A stretch of 64,000 nt of DNA from Isoptericola cucumis (GCF_014635665.1 NZ_BMDG01000003.1:1-64000), one strand, 5' to 3'; positions 39,372 through 47,903 are shown, counted from the first letter of the stretch. The notes: a model not told the origin generated them from the sequence alone. Numbers and translations: made by a program.

Positions 39372-39388
39372 CCTGCGCAGCCGCAGGT
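39371..39388 (+). terminator. Small hairpin after ilvE
   Basis: ACCTGCG pairs with CGCAGGT around a CAGC loop, directly at the ilvE stop codon. Confidence 0.5.
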
Positions 39389-39430
39389 CCGGGCGGCACT
39401 GAGCACAGGCTGAGCGGAGGAACCGACCGG

Positions 39431-40612
39431 ATGCCCACACCGATCACCGCCGACGAGCTCGCCCGCACGACGCTGTCGCGGCAGTGCCTGCTGCGCAGGT
39501 CCGACGCCGACGTCGCGACCGTCGTCGGGCGGGTGGGCGGTCTGCAGGCCCAGCACGCCGACATGCCGTACGTCGCGCTGTGGTCGCGGCGGGCCGGGCA
39601 GACGATCGCCTCCCTGGAGGACGCGATCACCGACCGGTCCGTGGTCAAGGCGACGGTGATGCGTTCGACGCTGCACCTCGTGCCCGCCGACGCGTGGCCC
39701 CTGCTGGACGCGGTGTCGGCCGAGCAGCGGCTCGCGGCCTGGCGGGCCAGCGCGCGCCGGGCGGGCGTCGACCTCGTCGGCCTCAACGCCGAGGTGCGCG
39801 CCTTCTGCGCGCAGCCGCGCACGCTCGACGAGGTGGAGGCGTTCGCGGCCGCGCAGTACCCCGGCGTCGACGCCGTCGCCGCGATCCCCGGCGGGGTGAG
39901 CCGCGCGTGGTGGCGGCTCGCGGGCGCCGGCGGCGGGCTGGTGCACGTCCCGCCGAGCGGCCTGTGGGGGTCGCACGTCGCCCCGCAGTACCTCGACGGC
40001 GCCGTGTGGCTCGCCGACCGGCTGCCGCTGCCGCTGCCCGTCCTCGCCCCCGACGAGGCCCGGTCCCGCGCGGTCGCGCGCTACCTCGCCGCGTTCGGGC
40101 CGGCGTCGGTCGCCGACATCGCGCGCGGGCTGGGCGTGCGCGGCGCCATGGCCATGAAGACCGCCCTGGCGGGGCTGGAGCTGCGGACCTACGAGGCCCC
40201 CGACGGCCGCACCCTCGTCGACCTGGCCGACGCCGAGGTCGTGCCCGGTGACGTGCCGGCGCCCGTGCGGTTCCTCGCGCGCTGGGACCAGCTGCTGGTC
40301 GCGTTCGACGTCCGCGACCGGCTGGTGGCGCCCGAGCACGTCGCCGGGGTCTACCGGCGCAACGGCGACGTCCTGCCGACGTTCCTCGTCGACGGCCGGG
40401 TCGCGGGCACGTGGGCCGTCGACAGGGACACGCAGCGCGCCACAGCCCGGCTCTCGCACTTCGAGGACGAGCTCGCGCCGCGGGACCGCGAGGCGGTCGA
40501 GCACGAGGCCGAGGCCCTCCTCGACCTCGTCGCCGCGGACGTCGAGGAGCACGTGGTCATCTGGTCGCAGGACGTCCCGGACGTACGAGGGTCCGGCCCA
40601 GGACGGCGCTGA
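39431..40612 (+). CDS. Winged-helix (HTH_42) protein, AlkZ-like
   Basis: A 393-residue protein of the HTH_42 family, which includes the DNA glycosylases AlkZ and YcaQ/AlkX that open alkylated bases and interstrand crosslinks. It carries a Q-A-Q triad at residues 39-41 in GGLQAQHAD, matching the QxQ catalytic motif of AlkZ-type members rather than the QxD of AlkX. Later blocks include VMRSTLHLVPADAWP, FGPASVADIARGLG (winged helix) and RFLARWDQLLVAFDVRDRLV. The ATG has a GGAGG site upstream. Many family members have no demonstrated activity, so the glycosylase role is a suggestion. Its 3' end overlaps the converging gene by 56 bases. Confidence 0.78.
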   Translation: MPTPITADELARTTLSRQCLLRRSDADVATVVGRVGGLQAQHADMPYVALWSRRAGQTIASLEDAITDRSVVKATVMRSTLHLVPADAWPLLDAVSAEQRLAAWRASARRAGVDLVGLNAEVRAFCAQPRTLDEVEAFAAAQYPGVDAVAAIPGGVSRAWWRLAGAGGGLVHVPPSGLWGSHVAPQYLDGAVWLADRLPLPLPVLAPDEARSRAVARYLAAFGPASVADIARGLGVRGAMAMKTALAGLELRTYEAPDGRTLVDLADAEVVPGDVPAPVRFLARWDQLLVAFDVRDRLVAPEHVAGVYRRNGDVLPTFLVDGRVAGTWAVDRDTQRATARLSHFEDELAPRDREAVEHEAEALLDLVAADVEEHVVIWSQDVPDVRGSGPGRR

Positions 40613-41150
40613 GCATCGACGACGCGGCGACCCCCAGGAGGACCCACACCAGGGCGGTCACGAGCGCGGGCACCGGCTCGGGGTCGCCGGTGAACGGGGC
40701 GACCGCGAGGATCACCGTCACGACGCCCACGAGCCAGCCGAAGAACATCTGCGGCCGCGGGGCGACCACGACCAGCAGCTGGAGCACCGCGGCCGCGAAC
40801 AGGGCGAACAGGGCGCCGGCCAGAGTCCAGGCCGCGGCGGAACCGCCGAAGGGTCCGAGCAGGCCGAGGTCGAACGCCTGGTCGAAGATCACCGAGGCGG
40901 CCAGCCCGACGAGGCCGCACACGACCACGGTCGTCGTGGCGCCGACCCAGTAGCGCCGCAGGTCCAGGCTCAGCCGGCCGCCCGACGCCGGGGCCGGCGC
41001 GTCCCACGCCCCGGCGGGCTCGCTGGTGGGGACGGTGCCCGGCTGCTGCGCGGGGTCGGCGGGTGGGTCGGCGGGTGGGACGGAGGGTGGGACGGAGGCG
41101 GGATCGGCGGTGGGCTCGTGCCGACCGTCGCCGTGCCGGGGATCACTCAT
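40557..41150 (-). CDS. Four-TM membrane protein (DUF6069-like)
   Basis: A 197-residue protein with a ~60-residue Pro/Ala/Asp-rich cytoplasmic N-terminus and four hydrophobic segments (starting at YWVGATTTVVVCGLVGL, AAWTLAGALFALFAAAVLQLLVVV, MFFGWLVGVVTVILAV and LVTALVWVLLGVAASSM). The N-terminal proline stretch is coded by an imperfect ~10-bp repeat around 41050-41100. An AGGAG site precedes the ATG. The layout resembles small actinobacterial DUF6069 proteins. No function known. Confidence 0.7.
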   Translation of the reverse strand: MSDPRHGDGRHEPTADPASVPPSVPPADPPADPAQQPGTVPTSEPAGAWDAPAPASGGRLSLDLRRYWVGATTTVVVCGLVGLAASVIFDQAFDLGLLGPFGGSAAAWTLAGALFALFAAAVLQLLVVVAPRPQMFFGWLVGVVTVILAVAPFTGDPEPVPALVTALVWVLLGVAASSMLSAVLGRTLVRPGRPATR

Positions 41151-41260
41151 CGGGCGGGCTCCTCACGTCGGACCTGCCACATGCGACCACATCTGGCCGG
41201 GTCCCGCACGGGCCGCGGGCGTCGTCGCCCGCGGGGGCCCCGGCGCGCGGTGGACGGCGG

Positions 41261-41289
41261 GTGACTCCGCCGCCTCCCTGTGGCACCAT
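41261..41289 (+). promoter_or_regulatory. Promoter of the cimA leader
   Basis: GTGACT (41261-41266) and CACCAT (41284-41289) are 17 bp apart. The -10 box ends seven bases before the leader ATG, the same geometry as at ilvB. Confidence 0.65.
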
Positions 41290-41296
41290 GTGGCCC

Positions 41297-41341
41297 ATGA
41301 CACGCTTCGCGCACCTGCGTCGCCCGCTCATCATTGCGTAG
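41297..41341 (+). CDS. cimA leader peptide
   Basis: A 14-codon frame reads MTRFAHLRRPLIIA. It ends in Leu-Ile-Ile-Ala just before the stop, so stalling would respond to leucine or isoleucine; isoleucine is the end product of the citramalate route. It sits between a promoter and a stem plus T-tracted terminator upstream of citramalate synthase, so it is best read as an attenuation peptide. No Shine-Dalgarno, consistent with a leaderless start. Confidence 0.8.
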   Translation: MTRFAHLRRPLIIA

Positions 41342-41399
41342 CGCGTCCGGCACACACCGCCGGACGCGCAGACCTTCCGTACCCCGGGGGGTCTTTTTT
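41341..41399 (+). terminator. Attenuator before cimA
   Basis: An 11-bp perfect stem (41341-41351 with 41359-41369) begins at the last base of the leader stop codon. It is followed by a terminator hairpin, AGACCTTCC (41370-41378) with GGGGGGTCT (41386-41394, two G-U pairs), and TTTTTT. An alternative pairing that breaks the second stem was not worked out. Confidence 0.75.
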
Positions 41400-41458
41400 C
41401 ATGACCGCAGTTCCAGACGTGGCGCGCCGCCCGGGGTGCCACGGAGGGGAGACCCCGC

Positions 41459-43105
41459 ATGGCCACCGTCCCGTTCCACGTGTACGACACCACCCTGCGC
41501 GACGGCGCGCAGCAGGAGGGGATGAACCTCTCGGTCGCCGACAAGCTGGCGATCGCCCCGCTGCTCGACGAGCTGGGCGTCGGCTTCATCGAGGGCGGCT
41601 GGCCGGGCGCGGTCCCCAAGGACACCGAGTTCTTCCGCCGGGCGGCCAAGGAGCTGGAGCTGCGGCACGCCGTCCTGGCGGCCTTCGGCGCGACCCGCAA
41701 GGCCGGGGCGCGCGCGTGGGACGACCCGCAGGTGCGTGCCCTCGTCGACGCGGAGGCGCCCGTCGTCACGGTGGTGGCCAAGTCGGACGTGCGGCACGTG
41801 GAGCGGGCGCTGCGCACGACGTCCGCGGAGGGCGTCGAGATGATCGCCGACACGGTGCGGTTCCTCGTCGGCGAGGGGCGCCGCGTCGTGGTGGACGCCG
41901 AGCACTTCTTCGACGGCTTCGTGTTCGACCCCGCCTTCACCCGGGCCGCCGTGGCGGCGGCCTTCGACGCCGGCGCCGAGGTCGTCGCCCTGTGCGACAC
42001 GAACGGCGGCATGCTGCCGGACCGCGTGACGGACGTGGTGGGCGAGCTGCGCGAGGCGCTCGGCGTGCCGCACGGTCGCGACGCATCGGCGGGCGACCCG
42101 CTGCTGGGCATGCACGCCCACAACGACTCCGGCTGCGCGGTGGCGAACACGCTCGCCGCGGTGGCCGCGGGCTGCGCGCACGTGCAGGGCACGGTGAACG
42201 GCTACGGCGAGCGCACCGGCAACGTCGACCTGGTGACCGTCGTCGCCAACCTGGAGCTCAAGCACGGGCTGCGCACGCTCGCGGGCGACGGCCTCGCCGA
42301 GTCGACCCGCATCGCGCACGCGGTCGCGGAGATCACCAACATCTCCCCGTACGCGCGCCAGCCGTACGTGGGGGCCAGCGCGTTCGCGCACAAGGCCGGC
42401 CTGCACGCCAGCGCCATCAAGGTCGACCCCGACCTCTACCAGCACGTGGACCCCACCGCCGTCGGCAACGACATGCGAATGCTCGTGTCGGACATGGCGG
42501 GGCGGGCCTCCATCGAGCTCAAGGGGCGCGAGCTGGGCTTCGACCTGTCCGGGCAGGGCGAGCTGCTCTCGCGGGTGACCGCGCGGGTCAAGGACGCGGA
42601 GGCCCAGGGGTACACGTACGACGCGGCGGACGCGTCCTTCGAGCTCGTGCTGCGCGAAGAGCTGGCCGGCGCCCGCCCCGGGTTCTTCCGGGTCGAGAGC
42701 TGGCGCACGATCGTCGAGACGGTCGCCGGGGGCGGGGCGGACGCGGACCGGCACGACGCGGACGCGGTCGCCGAGGCCACGGTGAAGCTGCACGCGGGCG
42801 GCGAGCGCCTCGTCGCGACGGGGGAGGGGAACGGGCCGGTCAACGCGCTCGACCACGCCCTGCGGAACGCGCTCACGCGGGTCTACCCGCAGATCGAGAA
42901 GTTCGAGCTCATCGACTTCAAGGTGCGCATCCTCGACGCCGAGCACGGCACCGACGCCACCACCCGCGTCCTCGTCGAGACGTCCGACGGCCAGCGCTCC
43001 TGGTCGACCGTGGGCGTCGGGCCGAACATCATCGAGGCCGCCTGGGAGGCGATGATCGACGCGTACGTCTTCGGCCTGCTGCACGCGGGGGTCGAGCCGA
43101 GCTGA
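41459..43105 (+). CDS. cimA: Citramalate synthase
   Basis: Condenses pyruvate with acetyl-CoA to (R)-citramalate, the start of threonine-independent isoleucine synthesis. The 548-residue protein has YDTTLRDGAQQEGMNLSVADK at its start, IEGGWPGAVPKD, the metal-binding histidines in GMHAHNDSGCAVAN, GYGERTGNVDL, and a C-terminal LeuA_dimer domain with ATTRVLVETSDGQRSWSTVGVGPNIIEAAWEA. The EGGWPG motif and length fit the GSU1798-type CimA rather than 2-isopropylmalate synthase. GGAGGGGA precedes the ATG. The LIIA leader upstream supports an isoleucine role. Confidence 0.92.
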   Translation: MATVPFHVYDTTLRDGAQQEGMNLSVADKLAIAPLLDELGVGFIEGGWPGAVPKDTEFFRRAAKELELRHAVLAAFGATRKAGARAWDDPQVRALVDAEAPVVTVVAKSDVRHVERALRTTSAEGVEMIADTVRFLVGEGRRVVVDAEHFFDGFVFDPAFTRAAVAAAFDAGAEVVALCDTNGGMLPDRVTDVVGELREALGVPHGRDASAGDPLLGMHAHNDSGCAVANTLAAVAAGCAHVQGTVNGYGERTGNVDLVTVVANLELKHGLRTLAGDGLAESTRIAHAVAEITNISPYARQPYVGASAFAHKAGLHASAIKVDPDLYQHVDPTAVGNDMRMLVSDMAGRASIELKGRELGFDLSGQGELLSRVTARVKDAEAQGYTYDAADASFELVLREELAGARPGFFRVESWRTIVETVAGGGADADRHDADAVAEATVKLHAGGERLVATGEGNGPVNALDHALRNALTRVYPQIEKFELIDFKVRILDAEHGTDATTRVLVETSDGQRSWSTVGVGPNIIEAAWEAMIDAYVFGLLHAGVEPS

Positions 43106-43164
43106 CCGGCCCTGCTGACCGGCCCTGCTGACCGGCCCTGCTGACCGGCCCTGCTGACCGGCCC
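43102..43164 (+). repeat. 13-bp tandem repeat after cimA
   Basis: CTGACCGGCCCTG is repeated four times perfectly (43102-43153) with a partial fifth copy. The first copy contains the cimA stop codon. Copy number is likely to vary between strains. It may help end transcription between two converging genes. Confidence 0.9.
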
Positions 43165-43188
43165 GCCGAGCGCCGACGCGCGGGGGCG

Positions 43189-44067
43189 TCAGCGGGTGCG
43201 GGGGTGCAGCCGGTGCGCCTGCACGGCGTCGTAGGTCGCCTTGAGCGCGGCGCCGGTCGCGTCGTAACGCTGCTGCGCGACGCGCACGAAGAGGAAGTCG
43301 ACCACGGCGAGCTGCGCGATGCGGCTGGACATCGCGCCGGAGCGGAACTGCGTCTCCCGGGCGGTCGTGGTGAGCACGACGTCGGCCGCCTCCGCCAGCG
43401 GTGACGCGGGGAAGTTGGTCACGGCGACGGTGGTGGCGCCTGCGTCGCGCGCGAGCGTCAGCGACTGGTACGCCTCGACGGTGCGCCCGGTGTGCGACAC
43501 GGCCACGGCGACGCAGCCGGGGGACAGGAGCGCGGCGGAGGTGAGCTGCCCGTGGGGGTCCGTCGGGGCCGAGCACACGATGCCGATCCGCGACAGCTTC
43601 TGCTGCAGGTCCTGCGCGGTGAGCCCGCTGGAGCCGACGCCGTAGACGTCGACGCGCGGCGCGGCGGCGACCGCGGCCACCGCCCGCTCGAGGGCGTCGA
43701 GGTCGAGCATGCGGGCCGTCTCCTCGATCGTGCGCGCCTCGTGGAACGCGATCTTGGACACGACGTCGGTCGTGGTGTCGGTCTGGTTGATCTCGCCCTC
43801 GGCGATGCCGGAGCGCTCGAGCTCGACGGCCTGGCGGCTCGTGGCCTGGGCGAGGTCGATGCGGAACTCGGGGTAGCCCGCGTAGCCGACGGCCCGGCAG
43901 AAGCGCACGACCGTCGCCTGGGACGTGCCCGCCCGTGCGGCGAGCTCGGTGATGGTGGCGCCGACGACGCCGCTCGGGTCGTCGAGCACGACCTGGGCGA
44001 TGCGGGCCTCCGCCGGGCGCAGCGTGGGCAGGGACTGGCGGAGGCGGACGAGCACGTCGCCGTTCAT
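43189..44067 (-). CDS. RpiR/MurR-family transcriptional regulator
   Basis: A 292-residue regulator with an N-terminal RpiR helix-turn-helix (LRPAEARIAQVVLDDP, then ITELAARAGTSQATVVRFCRAVGYAGYPEFR) and a C-terminal sugar-phosphate-binding SIS domain (VYGVGSSGLTAQDLQQKL, VAVSHTGRTVEAYQSL, ATTVAVTNFPASPLAEAADVVL). MurR proteins respond to N-acetylmuramate 6-phosphate. The nearby murQ, anmK-like and GH3 genes suggest that effector, though a lipoate ligase gene lies between. Confidence 0.85.
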   Translation of the reverse strand: MNGDVLVRLRQSLPTLRPAEARIAQVVLDDPSGVVGATITELAARAGTSQATVVRFCRAVGYAGYPEFRIDLAQATSRQAVELERSGIAEGEINQTDTTTDVVSKIAFHEARTIEETARMLDLDALERAVAAVAAAPRVDVYGVGSSGLTAQDLQQKLSRIGIVCSAPTDPHGQLTSAALLSPGCVAVAVSHTGRTVEAYQSLTLARDAGATTVAVTNFPASPLAEAADVVLTTTARETQFRSGAMSSRIAQLAVVDFLFVRVAQQRYDATGAALKATYDAVQAHRLHPRTR

Positions 44068-44261
44068 CCGGGGCTCCTCTCGGGAGGGGTCGAGTCGGCG
44101 CGACGGTGGTCGCCGGCACCAGCGCCACGCTCACCGCCCAGTGTGGCACTGAGTTTCCTGCCTGGGGCGAGCTGTCGAAGATCTCTCCCGAGGTGCTGCC
44201 CGGAGCCGGATTGTGACCGAGAGTACCGCGCGCCCCGCCGCCGCGCGGCTACGGTGGTCGG
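44068..44261. promoter_or_regulatory. Divergent control region between the RpiR gene and the ligase gene
   Basis: TACGGT (44250-44255) ends six bases before the ligase GTG, a leaderless-type promoter. An inverted repeat CAGTG-TGG-CACTG lies at 44139-44151 on the regulator side and could be an operator. No match to it was found upstream of the ABC transporter genes. Confidence 0.4.
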
Positions 44262-45338
44262 GTGCACGGTGAGTACAAGGTCCCTGGTGGCAAGCTCGTG
44301 GTGGTCGACGTCGAGACGAGCGACGACGTCCTGGCGCAGGTCCGCCTCAGCGGCGACTTCTTCCTGGAGCCCGACGACGCGCTCGAGGTGATCGACGAGG
44401 CCCTCGCCGGCACGCCGGTCGGCACGTCCACCGGCGAGCTCGCGCGCACGGTCGACGAGGCGCTCCGCGAGGCGGAGAGCAGCGGCCGCGTGACCGGGCC
44501 CGTCGCGATGGTCGGGTTCGACGCGTGGGCGGTGGCCGTGGCCGTGCGCCGGGCGCTCGGGCTGGCCACGACGTGGACCGACCACACGTTCGAGGTGCTG
44601 CGTCCCGGGCCGCTGCCCCCGGCCACGCTCGCCGCGCTCGACCAGGTTCTCACCGAGGAGCTCGCGGCGGGCCGCCGCGGGCCGACGCTGCGCTTCTGGG
44701 ACTGGGACGAGCGGGCCGTGTTCATCGGGTCGTTCCAGTCGCTGTCGAACGAGGTGGACCCGGCCGGCGTCCGCAAGCACGACGTCACCGTGGTGCGGCG
44801 CATCTCCGGCGGGGGCGCGATGTTCATGGAGGCGGGCAACTGCGTGACGTTCTCGCTCGTGGTGCCGTCCTCCCTGGTGGACGGGATGTCGTTCGAACAG
44901 TCCTACGCCTTCCTCGACCAGTGGGTGCTCGGCGCCCTGGCGGACGTCGGCGTCGAGGCGTACTTCTCCGGCATGAACGACGTCGCGTCCCCGGCGGGCA
45001 AGCTCGCGGGCTCGGCGCAGAAGCGCCTCGCGGGCGGCGCGGTCCTGCACCACATGACCATGGCGTACGACATCGACAACGCCAAGATGCTCGAGGTGCT
45101 GCGGATCGGCCGGGAGAAGCTCTCGGACAAGGGCACCCGGAGCGCCAACAAGCGGGTCGACCCGCTGCGCTCGCAGACCGGCCTGTCGCGCGAGGCGATC
45201 CTCGACGCGTTCGAGGCGCACTTCAAGAGCATCTACGCGACGACCGACTCCGCCCTGCGCCCCGAGGAGCTCGCCCGCGCGGACGAGCTGGTGCGGACCA
45301 AGTTCGCGAGCCCCGCCTGGATCAACCGGGTGCCCTGA
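44262..45338 (+). CDS. Lipoate-protein ligase-like protein with accessory domain first
   Basis: A 358-residue protein of the biotin/lipoate ligase family. Residues 1-95 form a lipoate-ligase accessory domain (HGEYKVPGGKLVVVDVE, GDFFLEPDDALE). The catalytic domain follows, with RRISGGGAMF (R179-G185) and the lysine K254 in GSAQKR, then HHMTMAYDID. In E. coli LplA the accessory domain is C-terminal, so the order here is swapped. It should attach lipoate or octanoate to lipoyl domains, but the target is unknown. It starts with GTG, six bases after a TACGGT box. Confidence 0.8.
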   Translation: MHGEYKVPGGKLVVVDVETSDDVLAQVRLSGDFFLEPDDALEVIDEALAGTPVGTSTGELARTVDEALREAESSGRVTGPVAMVGFDAWAVAVAVRRALGLATTWTDHTFEVLRPGPLPPATLAALDQVLTEELAAGRRGPTLRFWDWDERAVFIGSFQSLSNEVDPAGVRKHDVTVVRRISGGGAMFMEAGNCVTFSLVVPSSLVDGMSFEQSYAFLDQWVLGALADVGVEAYFSGMNDVASPAGKLAGSAQKRLAGGAVLHHMTMAYDIDNAKMLEVLRIGREKLSDKGTRSANKRVDPLRSQTGLSREAILDAFEAHFKSIYATTDSALRPEELARADELVRTKFASPAWINRVP

Positions 45339-45429
45339 GCGCGTCCCTGCCCGCCCGGCGCCGCGGCACGACACGTCACCATCGGGTCACGACCTGGTGG
45401 GCGCGCTTCCGTTACCCTCCTCACGTCAG

Positions 45430-45435
45430 TATTCT
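45430..45435 (+). promoter_or_regulatory. Candidate -10 box of the ABC transporter operon
   Basis: TATTCT is the best -10 match in the 297-bp gap before the binding-protein gene. Downstream, GGAACTTCC (around 45469) and TTCGTCGAA (around 45435) are small palindromes that might be operators. Nothing else was found in the gap. Confidence 0.4.
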
Positions 45436-45635
45436 TCGTCGAACAGCAAGCGGCCGGAACTTCCTTTCAGCCGCCCGCTGACCGGCGGTGCTGCCGGTGG
45501 TGCGGAACGACCCGCACCGTCGACGACGACGGGGTCAGGCCGACGACGAGGTCACGGCACGGCTGCGAGGGGACGACGGCGCCTGCGGCGCCGGGACGAG
45601 CACGGCGGCCGAGAGCTGCCCAAGGAGGGACAAGG

Positions 45636-46928
45636 ATGCGGGCACGGACCTGGAGCCGGACGACCACGGCGGTGGCCACGACGGCGCTGGTGGCGCTCGG
45701 CGTGACCGCGTGCGGCGGGTCGGGCGACGACGGAGGCGGCGACGCCGACTCGCTCGACGTCTGGATCATGCAGGGCACCAACCCGAGCGCGGACGCGTTC
45801 TTCGACGAGGTGGGCGCCGCGTTCAAGGAGCAGACGGGCGCCGACCTCAACGTCGAGTTCATCGAGTGGGCCGACGCGCACGACCGGTTCGTCACGGCGA
45901 TCGCGGGCGGCACCACGCCGGACGTCGCCGAGACCGGCACGACCTGGACGGCCGAGTTCGCCGACGCGGGCGCGCTCGCGCCCCTCGACGAGTACGTGGC
46001 GGCTGCCGGCCTGGACGACGACCTGGTCGAGGGCCTCGTCGAGGCGGGGACGTTCGAGGACGAGCTGTACGGCATGCCCTGGTACGCCGGGGTCCGCTCG
46101 CTGGTCTACAACACGGAGATCTTCGAGAAGGCCGGCGTCGAGCCGCCCACCACGTGGGCCGAGATCGAGCAGGCCGCGAAGAAGATCAAGGCGACGTCTC
46201 CCGACGTGATCCCCGTGGCGGTCCCCGGCGACGCCGAGTTCACGGTGTACCCGTGGGTCTGGGGCGCCGGGGGAGAGGTCGCGACGCAGGACGGCGGCAC
46301 CTGGACCTCCGGCCTGCACAGCCCCGAGGCACAGGAGGGCATCTCCTTCTGGACGGGCCTCGCGGAGCAGGGCTACTCGTCCGCGGGCGCCACGACCTGG
46401 CGCGAGACGGACGTGCTCGACGCCTTCGCCAAGGGCGACGTCGGGATGGCGGTCATGGGGTCCTGGACCCCGGGCGCCATCGTCGAGGCGAACGCGGACA
46501 TGGAGGGCAAGTTCGCCGCCGTGCCCATCCCGGGCAAGGAGGGCGGGATGTCCCCGTCGGTGCTGGGCGGCTCGCACCTGAGCATGTTCTCCACCGCCGA
46601 CGACCAGGACCTCGCCTTCGAGTTCGTCGAGCTCATGACGACCGGCGAGTTCGCGACGACGTGGGGCGAGCAGGCCGGGTACTTCCCGGGCCAGACGTCG
46701 CTGCTGGACGAGACGCTGGCCAGCACCGACCCGCTGGTCGCGCCGTTCGCCAAGCAGTTCGTCGAGGCCGGCGCGTCCCCGCCCGTGTCGCCGAACTACG
46801 GCGACGTCCAGGCCAAGCTCACGACGAGCACGATGATGCAGTCGATCCTGTCCGGCTCCGAGGACGTGGCCACCGCGAGCTCGAAGGCCGCCCAGGAGAT
46901 GACCTCGCTCCTCAACAGCGACAACTGA
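45636..46928 (+). CDS. Sugar ABC transporter substrate-binding lipoprotein
   Basis: A 430-residue extracellular binding protein of the family-1 (MalE-like) type. The signal peptide has an Arg-rich start, a hydrophobic core (VATTALVALGV) and the lipobox VTAC with C26, followed by a GSGDDGGGD linker. Conserved segments include FKEQTGADLNVEFIEWADAHDRFVTAIAGGTTPDV and MPWYAGVRSLVYNTEIFEKAG. AAGGAGG precedes the ATG. With two permeases and cytoplasmic cell-wall sugar enzymes downstream, an amino sugar or muropeptide ligand is likely; that is inference. Confidence 0.9.
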   Translation: MRARTWSRTTTAVATTALVALGVTACGGSGDDGGGDADSLDVWIMQGTNPSADAFFDEVGAAFKEQTGADLNVEFIEWADAHDRFVTAIAGGTTPDVAETGTTWTAEFADAGALAPLDEYVAAAGLDDDLVEGLVEAGTFEDELYGMPWYAGVRSLVYNTEIFEKAGVEPPTTWAEIEQAAKKIKATSPDVIPVAVPGDAEFTVYPWVWGAGGEVATQDGGTWTSGLHSPEAQEGISFWTGLAEQGYSSAGATTWRETDVLDAFAKGDVGMAVMGSWTPGAIVEANADMEGKFAAVPIPGKEGGMSPSVLGGSHLSMFSTADDQDLAFEFVELMTTGEFATTWGEQAGYFPGQTSLLDETLASTDPLVAPFAKQFVEAGASPPVSPNYGDVQAKLTTSTMMQSILSGSEDVATASSKAAQEMTSLLNSDN

Positions 46929-46931
46929 CGC

Positions 46932-47903
46932 ATGACGAGCACGCTCCCCGTCGCGGCACCCGCCGGCCCCGATCGCGTTCCCGGGGCCGGCGGGCGCCGC
47001 CCGCCCGGCAGGTCCCTCATGGCGCGCGTGCGCCCGTGGATGCTGCTCACCCCCGCCCTCGCGGTGCTCGCGGTGCTGCTGCTGTGGCCCCTGGTCCAGG
47101 TCGCGCTGTTCTCCGTGCAGGACTACGGGCTGCGCGAGATCGTCTCGGGCGAGCCGAACTGGATCGGCCTCGGCAACTTCGTGGAGATCTTCACCTCGGA
47201 GCAGCTGTGGGCCGTCGTCCTGCCGAACACGGTCGTCTTCGCGGTCCTGTCGGTCGGCTGCACCGTCGTCTTCGGCACGGCCGTCGCCGTGCTCCTCGCG
47301 TCGCTCGGGCGCCTCTGGCGCACCGTCGTCTCGAGCGCGATCATGGCGGCCTGGGCGATGCCCGCCGTCACCGGCACCTACGTGTGGGTGTGGATCTTCG
47401 ACGCCGACCGCGGCGTCTTCAACCACGTCATGCAGGCGCTGGGCCTCCAGGACGCGCCGGTGAACTGGTTCACCGACCGCTGGTCGTTCTACGCGATCGT
47501 GCTGCTCAACGTGGTGCACCACGGCTTCCCGTTCGTGGCCGTCACCGTGCTCGCGGGGCTGCTGGGCGTGCCGAAGGAGCTGCTCGAGGCCGCCGAGATC
47601 GACGGCGCCGGGCCCTGGCGGCGGTTCTTCTCCGTGATCGTGCCCCAGCTGCGGCAGATCTTCGCCGTCGTGATCATCCTGTCGACGATCTGGGACTTCA
47701 AGGTCTTCGCGCAGATCTACCTCATGCCCGGCGGCGCCGGCAGCAACCGCGAGGTGCTCAACCTCGGCGTGTGGTCGTACACCGAGTCGTTCGGGCAGAA
47801 CCGCTACGGCTTCGGGTCCGCCATCGCCGTGCTGCTGACGGTGCTGCTGCTCGTCATCACGGTCATGTACGTGCGGACCATCCTGAAGGAGGAGGAGCTG
47901 TGA
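46932..47903 (+). CDS. Sugar ABC transporter permease (MalF-like)
   Basis: A 323-residue inner-membrane permease with six hydrophobic segments after a Pro/Gly-rich start. The ATPase-contact EAA loop is LLEAAEIDGAGPWRRFFSVIVPQL, near residue 216. It starts three bases after the binding-protein gene and overlaps the next permease by four bases (GTGA). No ATPase gene is present in the cluster, so a shared MsiK-type ATPase elsewhere is needed. Confidence 0.92.
   Translation: MTSTLPVAAPAGPDRVPGAGGRRPPGRSLMARVRPWMLLTPALAVLAVLLLWPLVQVALFSVQDYGLREIVSGEPNWIGLGNFVEIFTSEQLWAVVLPNTVVFAVLSVGCTVVFGTAVAVLLASLGRLWRTVVSSAIMAAWAMPAVTGTYVWVWIFDADRGVFNHVMQALGLQDAPVNWFTDRWSFYAIVLLNVVHHGFPFVAVTVLAGLLGVPKELLEAAEIDGAGPWRRFFSVIVPQLRQIFAVVIILSTIWDFKVFAQIYLMPGGAGSNREVLNLGVWSYTESFGQNRYGFGSAIAVLLTVLLLVITVMYVRTILKEEEL

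Noticed and set aside
41041-41103. GGGTCGGCGGGTGGG-type short repeats as a CRISPR or minisatellite
   Set aside because: They are imperfect ~10-bp units inside the coding region of a Pro-rich N-terminus; there are no spacers.
44139-44151. CAGTG-TGG-CACTG as the confirmed MurR operator
   Set aside because: No second copy was seen before the transporter operon, so it stays only a weak candidate.
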